This document shows positions 51,172-60,315 of a stretch of DNA of 64,000 bases, piece after piece (the stretch's first letter is position 1; the number at the start of each line of letters is the position of its first letter). The notes under the pieces are model-generated. The model did no database searches, was not told the DNA's origin, and worked only from the letters and a program-made list of their open reading frames with translations. This stretch comes from Megaustenia siamemsis. Taxonomy: Eukaryota > Mollusca > Gastropoda > Stylommatophora > Ariophantidae. Where the stretch lies: positions 61,096,582 through 61,160,581 of the forward strand of contig JAVIAB010000059.1 in assembly GCA_032433765.1 (NCBI GenBank). The letters are read 5' to 3'. A program made the position numbers and the translations under genes.

Positions 51172-52299
51172 CAGTCGAACCTGGTCTTAGGACCACCTGT
51201 TTAAAGCGTTTCCCTGGTTATAGGACCGGGTCTACAATTTCCCCGAGTTTTTTACTATATGCTAACACTGATTACGGCGCTCACCGTATGACGCGACCAG
51301 AGACCAGGCTAATTAACCGCCGCCAATGTTATTTATCCCGTTTACGACGACCAGCCAGTCCTTCGTCTCGCTAGGAGCCATAAACGATCGACACAGGTGT
51401 CTACAGGTGTTGATGTTTTCCCGTATTTAGTGAGTCCCAGATTACAGTGGGACGTGTTACGTTTATCAGTCAATACTGGTGCAGACACAGATCTATGATT
51501 CGTGAAGTGACATCACTTCGCAGTTCCGTCTAGACCAGAGTAGACCATTGCGTGGCCCATATAAATTACAGGAATTAACTAAAGAATTAGTCATTGCCCG
51601 CTTAGAGTGTATTCATGTACATGTACAGTATCTCAGTGAATTATTTTTGTGGATTTTAAAAGTGTTACACACAATATAGGAAATGGCCAGTGTCAAAAGT
51701 GTAAAACCAAAAGCATTAACGCTGGAAGAACGAATATCAGTGATTCGACAAAATCAGCAAGGTAAAAGTTCGCGATTATTGGCAGAACAGTTTGGAGTGG
51801 GAAAGACACAGATTTTACGTACGTTAAAGAGAAAAGCCGAGTATATGAATGACTTTGAAAATAATGCACCAAGTATGAAAAGAAGGAATAGCATGAAAAC
51901 GGGAAATGAAGACATAAATACACTTTGTTGGAAATGGTGTCAATCAGCACTTGCACGAAAAATTCCGTTACGATAACAGACTACCATATTGGATTTTTTT
52001 TCAAGTCAAAAGTGATACATGTACAGTATAAGTGGAATCTGTGTATGTGTGTTTTATTTTTGTGTGTTTAACTATCGTGTTTTATGAAAAGTGTCCAACC
52101 AGTGGCTATTGTAGACCGACATGTGCACTATGTTCTACTCATGGATTACGCTGATTTGCAGGTTAGTTTTCATAGTGCTTAGGATAAAATTTTTTTTATC
52201 GCTCTATTTATTATGTGAAACCTGTGAGGCAGGACCACCTGTCCTATGGGACCAGTTTTTGAAAGTCCCGTGAATGGTCGCCTTAGACAGGTTCGACTG
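51172..52299 (+). mobile_element. Tigger/pogo-like element, internally deleted (1128 bp)
   Basis: Terminal inverted repeats CAGTCGAACCTGGTCTTAGG (left) and the reverse of CCTTAGACAGGTTCGACTG (right), flanked by TA on both sides (51170-51171 and 52300-52301). GGACCACCTG recurs subterminally at both ends. The only frame is a 97-residue DNA-binding domain. It lacks the DDE catalytic region, so it is non-autonomous. Confidence 0.92.
51683..51976 (+). CDS. DNA-binding-only remnant of a Tigger/CENP-B-like transposase
   Basis: 97 residues from ATG. KALTLEERISVIRQNQQGKS + SRLLAEQFGVGKTQILRTLK is a pipsqueak/CENP-B N-terminal helix-turn-helix, and DINTLCWKWCQSALARKIPL begins the second CENP-B-type HTH. 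The frame stops at ARKIPLR-TAA. Directly after it, in the same frame, come QTTILDFFSSQK and a second stop, which resembles the C-terminal tail of Tigger transposases. An internal deletion near 51973 thus fused the N-terminus to the tail. If expressed, the protein could bind the element's ends without cutting. Function is inferred. Confidence 0.75.
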   Translation: MASVKSVKPKALTLEERISVIRQNQQGKSSRLLAEQFGVGKTQILRTLKRKAEYMNDFENNAPSMKRRNSMKTGNEDINTLCWKWCQSALARKIPLR

Positions 52300-52302
52300 T
52301 AA

Positions 52303-53120
52303 TTATTTGTGTCCAGAATTTCCTTTATGAAACATTTTTGTTTTGTTTATTGTAGGATTAAATATGCTGAACAATTTTAGTTTTGATCTATGTTTTTGTT
52401 CAGTACATTACTGCTTGCCCAGCGACCACTTATCTTCATCATCTGACTTTAACTCTCTCTATACGGAAGCTTTTTATCGATGCAACAGAAGAGATTTCAG
52501 AGACACAATTTTTCATGGTTTTAAGAATCAATCTACATATTTATATTTATCTAACATAAAATTTTTAGATAATCGAACAAGGTATTAGAATTCACCAATA
52601 CGAAGATGATACAAGATATGTAAAAAGAATATTGCTTGATGACGGTTCACACTAATCAAATTGAGAGTGACGCACTGTGCAGTAAAATGTACTGAAATAG
52701 GTAAATGGGTATTAAGTGGACAAAGCAGTGTTTTGTTGTTACTTACAGCAAGCTGGGATCTTTTGGGCCCAGCATATCTGAAGGCAGCACGATATTTTTG
52801 AGTAGCAGATTGCTTTCCTTCTTCATTCCTACTTGCTTTGGACAAATTGTTTAGTTTTGTCTTGCCAAACTGGCAGGTAATCTCCAACTTTCACATGAAT
52901 TCTTATTTTTAACATCCACAGAGTTTTGGGATTTTGAGTAGGTTCAATCAGTTTTTCCCAGGCTGCTGCCATTTTAGCCTACTCTTTTCAAATTCCAACT
53001 GCCAATGGTTCTTTAATGTCTGCAGAATGCATGTGGGACTTCTGTTTTTCACCATTATCTGACTGGGCTAGACAATATCAGATATCACTTGGGCTGGGGC
53101 ATCACCGCTAGAAAACCGTG
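52303..53120. other. Intergenic, unassigned
   Basis: Frames 52343-52588 and 52585-52887 show no domains. The sequence leading to 53120 may be the body of a SINE-C copy. Confidence 0.35.
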
Positions 53121-53124
53121 GATT

Positions 53125-53215
53125 CAGTTTTTGAAATAATTTTGTCTCCTGTGATGGGAATTGAACCTTTCACCTTCTTGTCCAGAGACCGTCTTACCTC
53201 TAGACTCCCCAGCTC
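53125..53215 (-). mobile_element. SINE-C head, seed of the 52-bp satellite
   Basis: Minus-strand sense: GGGGAGTCTAGAGGTAAGAC, GGTCTCTGGACAAGAAGGTG, then box B GGTTCAATTCCC (at 53158-53169). The first part is exactly the unit that is tandemly repeated to the right. Confidence 0.75.
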
Positions 53216-54582
53216 CATGCACGTCCATCTTGTCCAGAGACCGTCTTACTTCTAGACTCCCCAGCTCCATGCACGTCCATCTTGTCCAGAGACCGTCTTA
53301 CTTCTAGACTCCCCAGCTCCATGCACGCCCATCTTGTCCAGAGACCGTCTTACCTCTAGACTCCCCAGCTCCATGCACGTCCATCTTGTCCAGAGACCGT
53401 CTTACTTCTAGACTCCTAAGCTCCATGCACGTCCATCTTGTCCAGAGACCGTCTTACTTCTAGACTCCCCAGCTCCATGCACGCCCATCTTGTCCAGAGA
53501 CCGTCTTACCTCTAGACTCCCCAGCTCCATGCACGTCCATCTTGTCCAGAGACCGTCTTACTTCTAGACTCCCCAGCTCCATGCACGTCCATCTTGTCCA
53601 GAGACCGTCTTACTTCTAGACTCCCCAGCTCCATGCACGTCCATCTTGTCCAGAGACCGTCTTACTTCTAGACTCCCCAGCTCCATGCACGTCCATCTTG
53701 TCCAGAGACCGTCTTACTTCTAGACTCCCCAGCTCCATGCACGTCCATCTTGTCCAGAGACCGTCTTACTTCTAGACTCCCCAGCTCCATGCACGTCCAT
53801 CTTGTCCAGAGACCGTCTTACTTCTAGACTCCCCAGCTCCATGCACTCTTCCATCTTGTCCAGAGACCGTCTTACTTCTAGACTCCCCAGCTCCATGCAC
53901 GCCCATCTTGTCCAGAGACCGTCTTACCTCTAGACTCCCCAGCTCCATGCACGTCCATCTTGTCCAGAGACCGTCTTACCTCTAGACTCCCCAGCTCCAT
54001 GCACGTCCATCTTGTCCAGAGACCGTCTTACTTCTAGACTCCCCAGCTCCATGCACGTCCATCTTGTCCAGAGACCGTCTTACTTCTAGACTCCCCAGCT
54101 CCATGCACGTCCATCTTGTCCAGAGACCGTCTTACCTCTAGACTCCCCAGCTCCATGCACGTCCATCTTGTCCAGAGACCGTCTTACCTCTAGACTCCCC
54201 AGCTCCATGCACGTCCATCTTGTCCAGAGACCGTCTTACCTCTAGACTCCCCAGCTCCATGCACGTCCATCTTGTCCAGAGACCGTCTTACCTCTAGACT
54301 CCCCAGCTCCATGCACGTCCATCTTGTCCAGAGACCGTCTTACTTCTAGACTCCCCAGCTCCATGCACGTCCATCTTGTCCAGAGACCGTCTTACTTCTA
54401 GACTCCCCAGCTCCATGCACGTCCATCTTGTCCAGAGACCGTCTTACCTCTAGACTCCCCAGCTCCATGCACGTCCATCTTGTCCAGAGACCGTCTTACC
54501 TCTAGACCCCAGCTCCATGCACGTCCATCTTGTCCAGAGACCGTCTTACCTCTAGACTCCCCAGCTCCATGCACGTCCATAC
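53171..54582 (+). repeat. 52-bp satellite array, ~27 units
   Basis: Unit CCATCTTGTCCAGAGACCGT + CTTACTTCTAGACTCCCCAG + CTCCATGCACGT. Units are nearly identical, differing mainly at CTTACTT/CTTACCT and CACGTCC/CACGCCC. One unit carries CACTCTTCC (53845) and one lacks two bases (54506). A 60-residue frame on the minus strand is a by-product. Confidence 0.97.
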
Positions 54583-54679
54583 AATTGATATTTGTGTTGA
54601 TCTGACAACTATTGGTCGTTTCAAATCTAAATGTTCACGATTAACATGAAATATCTCCTCTTTCCCTGCACTTACAAAC

Positions 54680-54943
54680 TTGATTTTTTTGCATCTGGCC
54701 TTGTTTTACCAAGGTCCCACCGATTTCACAAAATTTAATGATGTAGGAAGTATGCTTCATCATGAAGCAGCACTTTCCTTTGATCTCAGTGAATTTACGG
54801 ATCTTTTTGCTCCTGGAGAAAATAATTTACCGTACATTAATGGAAATCAGCTTCTCGACATAGGCGTCTCTACACAACTTGAAAGTTGGAGGCGTTTATC
54901 AACTGTTTACTTTCTATTGTTTACTTTCTTTAAAATACTATGA
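54680..54943 (+). other. 87-codon open frame opposing the transposase, identical in both copies
   Basis: Contains GPTDFTKFNDVGSMLHHEAA, LSFDLSEFTDLFAPGENNLP and NGNQLLDIGVSTQLESWRR. It has no in-frame ATG at its 5' end (starts with TTG). The first ATG is at the SMLHH position, so it would need an upstream exon or non-AUG start. TTTTACCAAG precedes GTCCCACC and could be a weak splice acceptor. I recognise no family. It is a captured exon, a second element gene, or chance. Confidence 0.3.
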
Positions 54944-55360
54944 GAATGTCAATGTTATAGCCTTTACAGACGGTCTAAAACAAATCAGCGTATAAACAGT
55001 TCCATTAATGAAAACTATTTAAACAATATACAACAAAGAATACATTTAAAAAAATTAATTATCCGTTGCGAGCGATAACGAGCATGACATATCAAGCAAA
55101 GTTATTGTTTATGGGTAAGCATGTGACTAAAGAGTCCGATGTAAGCACGGGATCCTCTTCACTGTAAAGAGCTACATTGTTCGTTTTATGTCTTTCCATG
55201 TGACTTTCATTATTTTACGTAAACAAGACATATGAAAGTGATTTAGTTTCTTTGCATGCCTGCAGTACACATATCAAGAATCTTTACATTTTCAAAACGT
55301 TATCAACTTTAGCTAAAGATTGATCATGCGGACATATAAAAACGTCCATTATTATTTCAT

Positions 55361-56602
55361 TTATTCTGAATCAGAGGAGTCTAACATATTGATTACTAAT
55401 CTGGGCTGAACGAACGATAGTCCATCTTTTTTCCAATAGTCATTTTCTTCTTTTAAGACATGATCTTCACATTTGCACCAAAAATCTTTGTCAATCTGTG
55501 ATAGAGCAGCATATGTCAGTCCTTTTATATCGCATAGTTTAAAACTTGTATTCTCAGCTGCCACCTGCCCTTTAATTTTTGCCCAAACGAGTTCAATGGG
55601 GTTTAATTGTGGATGATAAGGGGGCAGTCTCAAGCACGTATGACCATGCTGTTGAATGATTTTGTCTATTTGGAATACTTTGGTCTTTTGCGATTTCTTA
55701 ACAAGTGACAGTAATTCAGGTTTCAAAAATCCCTCGTTAAATGGAATTCCTTCCTTTCTTAGCCAAATCTTTATAACATCTTTTGTACTGGTAGATGTAG
55801 GAATTTTGTCTTCTTCTGCCACAGCGTTGTGGTACGACGCGTTGTCCATTACCAGACAAGATGGTCTGTCTAGAATTGGAAGAAGAGTATTTTCAATCCA
55901 CTCTCTAAATATATGGCCATTCATCTCGGTGTGATAGTCCCTGTTGTCAGTATAATTAGAGGTGAATATAAGTTCTGCATTTTTCACCAACCCTTCTTTT
56001 CGGCTGCCTGCATGTGCCATTATAATACGCTGTCCTTTTCCAGTGGGTACACATCTTTTAATACTTCCATCTGATAACTGCCATTCCTTTGCACTTGTGT
56101 GGTGAGAATTTATCCAAGATTCATCTTGAAATACAATATCATAACCTTGGTTACGCATTTCCCGTACTTCACGTAAATATTTACTCCTCATAGAAACTAA
56201 GTGCGGCTTCTCGCAGATGACATTTCTACCACTATCGTACTTTCTAAACGTAAAACCGATGCTTCTAACAGTTCTCCATAATGTTGTTTTCGACACAACA
56301 ATGTCATTTTCTGCTCTCAGTCGAATTTTCAGTTTTCTTAAAGTCACAGTTTCTTTGGAATCGAACATTTTACAAATTGCTCTTCTAATCACTTCCTTGT
56401 CAAAACTATCTACTACTTTCTTTCTTCCTAGCGTCCTAGTCTTGATTGAACTGGACACTCCGTTAGCTTTAAGCACTTGTTTGAAAAAGCGTTTGCTTAT
56501 ACCCAATGCGTGAATAGTTCTCTTTTCTGACTTTGAGATGCTTCGATACAGTTTTCCACGCTTAGCTTCTATGCAAAAATATTTATACACCTTTATTGCC
56601 AC
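55361..56602 (-). CDS. IS630/Tc1/mariner-superfamily DDE transposase (left copy)
   Basis: A 413-codon frame with an N-terminal HTH-rich region (to ~110; SIKTRTLGRKKVVDSFDKEV), a second HTH (VTLRKLKIRLRAENDIVVSK), and the RNase H-fold core DIVFQDESWINSH (first Asp, ~160), CLVMDNASYHNAV (second Asp, ~253) and YHPQLNPIELVWAKIKGQV (catalytic Glu, ~337). By my count 83 residues separate the second Asp from the Glu. That is far more than the 34-39 of Tc1/mariner and near the DD82E group that I recall being called Sailor. The frame opens with GTG. The likely true start is ATG at 56636-56638, but in this copy a TAA at 56606-56608 interrupts it, where the right copy has CAA. So it is nearly but not fully intact. 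It would act in the nucleus on the element ends. Confidence 0.9.
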   Translation of the reverse strand: MAIKVYKYFCIEAKRGKLYRSISKSEKRTIHALGISKRFFKQVLKANGVSSSIKTRTLGRKKVVDSFDKEVIRRAICKMFDSKETVTLRKLKIRLRAENDIVVSKTTLWRTVRSIGFTFRKYDSGRNVICEKPHLVSMRSKYLREVREMRNQGYDIVFQDESWINSHHTSAKEWQLSDGSIKRCVPTGKGQRIIMAHAGSRKEGLVKNAELIFTSNYTDNRDYHTEMNGHIFREWIENTLLPILDRPSCLVMDNASYHNAVAEEDKIPTSTSTKDVIKIWLRKEGIPFNEGFLKPELLSLVKKSQKTKVFQIDKIIQQHGHTCLRLPPYHPQLNPIELVWAKIKGQVAAENTSFKLCDIKGLTYAALSQIDKDFWCKCEDHVLKEENDYWKKDGLSFVQPRLVINMLDSSDSE

Positions 56603-57066
56603 TGATTACAATGTAAGGAACTTTACTTTTATACCCATTGACTAACAGATCACAAATTTAACGAAATTACCCAATAATTAGGATACGCCGTTGCACATAA
56701 ATCACAACAAAACGACAGGAAATGGGATGCACCGGATATAAAATTATAACTATGACGCGTTTTATGTGTTTTTTAGTGCTTAAAACAGGGAAATTGGCGC
56801 GCATTACGTTCAAGATGACAAGTCCGTGGGTGCTCACTCATATGAAGCGGTAATTCCTCCAAATATATGGTTTGACCAAAATGCCTTAAATTTGTATACT
56901 TCAAATAAAGAATATTTAAAACTATACGTTTGTTGGTGAGGAAGTGAATGTACTTCTTGGGACCAAAAAATCACAAGACCATATGCAAAATTTCAGCATT
57001 ATCAATCAATTGGTTGCAGAGATATGGAATTTTAAACACCTTCAAAATATTTTGAAACGACCTATA

Positions 57067-57340
57067 CTTTACTATTACACGGCTACGGCTCGAAAGGTCA
57101 ATTGATAGATATAGACTAGCTCCATCCCCTCTCGTAGCTCCTATAAACAGACTAACCAGTCTAGTCAGGCCAAGTGAGGAGGGATCAAGAAGAAAGGCAA
57201 ACCCGGTACTTAAAAATGCAGTGTTGAAGATGGATGCATTAGGCTGAAAGGAGCAAATTAAATAACAACACAATGCTTCTATGCCAATTTAATGTCCTTT
57301 TATGGGCGGGAAATGAAAAGGACCAAGAGAAATATTCATC
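57067..57340. other. Palindrome spacer with LINE-2 tail and repeat G piece
   Basis: The 274 bp between the two transposon copies. 57075-57115 is a LINE-2 3' tail (CACGGCTACGGCTCGAAAGG, TCAATTGATAGATATAG). 57118-57310 is a reverse-oriented repeat G part (CTAACCAGTCTAGTCAGGCC). Confidence 0.75.
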
Positions 57341-57993
57341 TATAGGTCGTTTCAAAATATTTTGAAGGTGTTTAAAATTCCATATTTCTGCAACCAATTG
57401 ATTGATAATGCTGAAATTTTGCATATGGTCTTGTGATTTTTTGGTCCCAAGAAGTACATTCATTTCCTCACCAACAAACGTATAGTTTTAAATATTCTTT
57501 ATTTGAAGTATACAAATTTAAGGCATTTTGGTCAAACCATATATTTGGAGGAATTACCGCTTCATATGAGTGAGCACCCACGGACTTGTCATCTTGAACG
57601 TAATGCGCGCCAATTTCCCTGTTTTAAGCACTAAAAAACACATAAAACGCGTCATAGTTATAATTTTATATCCGGTGCATCCCATTTCCTGTCGTTTTGT
57701 TGTGATTTATGTGCAACGGCGTATCCTAATTATTGGGTAATTTCGTTAAATTTGTGATCTGTTAGTCAATGGGTATAAAAGTAAAGTTCCTTACATTGCA
57801 ATCAGTGGCAATAAAGGTGTATAAATATTTTTGCATAGAAGCTAAGCGTGGAAAACTGTATCGAAGCATCTCAAAGCCAGAAAAGAGAACTATTCACGCA
57901 TTGGGTATAAGCAAACGCTTTTTCAAACACGTGCTTAAAGCTAACGGAGTGTCCAGTTCAATCAAGACTAGGACGCTAGGAAGAAAGAAAGTA

Positions 57994-59282
57994 CAGTAAA
58001 GTCTCGATTATGCGGTACTCAATAATCCGGAATTCTCAATTTAACGGACTTTTTTTTTTTTTTAATTATTATAGGGAGAAAGCTTGAATCATGTTTTGTT
58101 CAGTTAAATTAAATGCCTTTATCCGGAAATCGAAAACGCTACAACACGGTTTGTGCGCTGCGCTTACTTCTACAGGCTCTATCATTACACAATATTGCGT
58201 TTACAATAGTGTATTTACAGTAATATACTTCAAATAGGAGCGAACATATTTTATTCAATCCAGACATTGTGTCTCCAAATATTCCAAGTAAAAGCGACAG
58301 TCTATATCTTCACTTTTTCCCCCGACTAAATGTTTTTGTCGGGAAATCTTAGTCGTGCCAAAAACACTTATCTACATGATTTTACAAATGTGTTTAATTT
58401 TCTCATAGCCTGCTTTAGATCTAAAGTTGGTCATGAATTTGTCAAAAATATGGCGTTTGACAGTCTGACCGAACATTAGAAGCAGACGTATTGTTTGTGA
58501 AAATTGAAGAGCCCATAACTTTGATGATTATAAATCAAAGGTTGAGCAGCCGGCGTGCAGTGACATAGAGATGGTGAGAAGAAAGGGGGAGGGGTTCAAA
58601 AATTACCGACTGGAAATTCAAAAAGAGTAAGATACAGAGTTTGACGTTAGTTTGTCTCAGACATTTGTGCAAGCTGAAATTCGTTCCATCAGTATAAATT
58701 ATACATGATATGCTATAAACGCATGTGTGCATACTTTTTAACGGAATACATTTTTGTGTTAAATAATGGCCTCTGCGAGTGCAAACCACACCTCAATTTC
58801 CCGCAAAGGTAAACGCAAGCGAACTGTATTGACACTGAACCAGAAGATTGAAATCGCTAGTAGACTTGAAAAAGGCGTTAATCGCAACGTTTTGATGACT
58901 GAATTTGGCATAGCCTCTTCAACATTATATGACATACGAAATCAAAAAGATGAGTTGTTTAAGTTTGCGTCGGAGTCTGAAAGCAGCAACAATATACACC
59001 AGAGACGAAGTATGAAACGGCCAAAATTTGAAAAACTCGACGACGTCCTTTATGTGTGGTTTTTAGAAAGAAGAAGAAAAGGAATGCCAATATCAGGACC
59101 CATGTTGATAGAGAAAGCTAGTGAATGTCACACGAATTTAAATATTTCTGAGCATTGTAATTTTTCAATCATGTTTTTTCATAAATTTTGAGTTTGGTTT
59201 TCTTACTCTCGATTATCCAGAAAAATTCAATTATCCAGAATGGGTTCTTCCCCGAGCATTCCGGATAATCGAGACTTTACTG
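57994..59282 (+). mobile_element. Tigger/pogo-like element nested in the transposase (1289 bp)
   Basis: Ends CAGTAAAGTCTCGATTAT and ATAATCGAGACTTTACTG form an 18-bp inverted repeat flanked by duplicated TA (57992-57993 and 59283-59284). Further in, AATAATCCGGAATTCTCAAT and CCAGAATGGGTTC/TCCGGATAATC are related. The empty site GAAAGTAGTAG is intact in the left transposon copy (TA at 56414-56415). Confidence 0.95.
58766..59191 (+). CDS. Truncated CENP-B/Tigger-like DNA-binding protein
   Basis: 141 residues from ATG. A basic SRKGKRKRTVLTLNQKIEIA opens the first HTH (EKGVNRNVLMTEFGIASSTL). MKRPKFEKLDDVLYVWFLER + RRKGMPISGPMLIEKASE is the second CENP-B-type HTH. After ~125 residues the frame leaves the family and ends at MFFHKF. 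The catalytic region is absent, so the element is non-autonomous. A second DNA-binding-only product from a different subfamily lies at 51683-51976. Expression is unknown. Confidence 0.8.
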   Translation: MASASANHTSISRKGKRKRTVLTLNQKIEIASRLEKGVNRNVLMTEFGIASSTLYDIRNQKDELFKFASESESSNNIHQRRSMKRPKFEKLDDVLYVWFLERRRKGMPISGPMLIEKASECHTNLNISEHCNFSIMFFHKF

Positions 59283-59683
59283 TAGTAGATAGTTTTGACA
59301 AGGAAGTGATTAGAAGAGCAATTTGTAAAATGTTCGATTCCAAAGAAACTGTGACTTTAAGAAAACTGAAAATTCGACTGAGAGCAGAAAATGACATTGT
59401 TGTGTCGAAAACAACATTATGGAGAACTGTTAGAAGCATCGGTTTTACGTTTAGAAAGTACGATAGTGGTAGAAATGTCATCTGCGAGAAGCCGCACTTA
59501 GTTTCTATGAGGAGTAAATATTTACGTGAAGTACGGGAAATGCGTAACCAAGGTTATGATATTGTATTTCTAGATGAATCTTGGATAAATTCTCACCACG
59601 CAAGTGCAAAGGAATGGCAGTTATCAGATGGAAGTATTAAAAGATGTGTACCCACTGGAAAAGGACAGCGTATTATAATGGCA

Positions 59684-60315
59684 AAGAAATTAGAATCAGA
59701 CTGGCTAAAGCAGCAATGTCTTTCAGAAGCCTTGAAAAGTTGTGGAAATCAAAACTCATTAGCACAAACACAAAACTTAGGCTATTCAAATCAAATGTAC
59801 TATCAACCCTTACGTATGCGTGTGAAAGCTGGAAAACAACAAGAGATATAGAAACAAAGTTGAACGCATTCGAAAATAAATGTCTAAGGAAAATACTTGG
59901 TATAGAATGGAACGAATTCAAAACAAACGAGGAAATTAGAGAAATCGCCAATCAACCACTAATATCTTCAGTAATAAAGAAAAGACGATGGTCATACGTT
60001 GGACATGTGATGAGAAGAGATAATAATCGAATAGCAAAGCAAGCCCTCATATGGGAAACAACAGGTAAAAGAAAAAGAGGAAGACCCAGGGAGACACTGA
60101 GAAGAACATTGATGAGAGAGGCAAGAGCAGCAGGAATCGGCTCCCTCAATGAGATAGAACTGCTTGCACAGAACAGAGACAGATGGCGAGATTTGATAAA
60201 ATATCTTTAAAAGAAAACTGCTAGAACAAAAATTCATATAGGAGAAGGTGTATCTTGGTCTACGCCCTATGGGCCGGTTACGGCTCGAAAGGTCAATAGA
60301 TAGATAGATAGATAG
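59684..60315 (+). mobile_element. LINE-2, 5'-truncated, 12-bp target-site duplication
   Basis: ATTATAATGGCA at 59672-59683 and 60316-60327 bounds 632 bp encoding FRSLEKLWKSKLISTNTKLR, TYACESWKTTRDIETKLNAF, RKILGIEWNEFKTNEEIREI, SYVGHVMRRDNNRIAKQALI, RGRPRETLRRTLMREARAAG and NRDRWRDLIKYL. It ends in (GATA)n at 60297-60315. Its frame stays open (to 60210), so it is young. The empty site is at 56015-56026 in the left copy. Confidence 0.95.

Larger units (their letters stand above)
54612..57064 (-). mobile_element. IS630/Tc1-like transposon, left copy (2453 bp)
   Basis: Ends are TTGGTCGTTTCAAATC at the outer side and the reverse of TAGGTCGTTTCAAAAT at the inner side: a 12-bp core inverted repeat GGTCGTTTCAAA plus a TA flank at each end (54610-54611 and 57065-57066). 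It carries the DDE transposase on the minus strand and an opposing 87-codon frame near the outer end. It is uninterrupted and provides both empty sites for the insertions found in the right copy. Confidence 0.92.

Noticed and set aside
54398..54580. Gly/Trp-containing repeat protein on the minus strand
   Set aside because: Translation of the 52-bp satellite. 52 is not a multiple of three, so the frame rotates, and there is no independent support.
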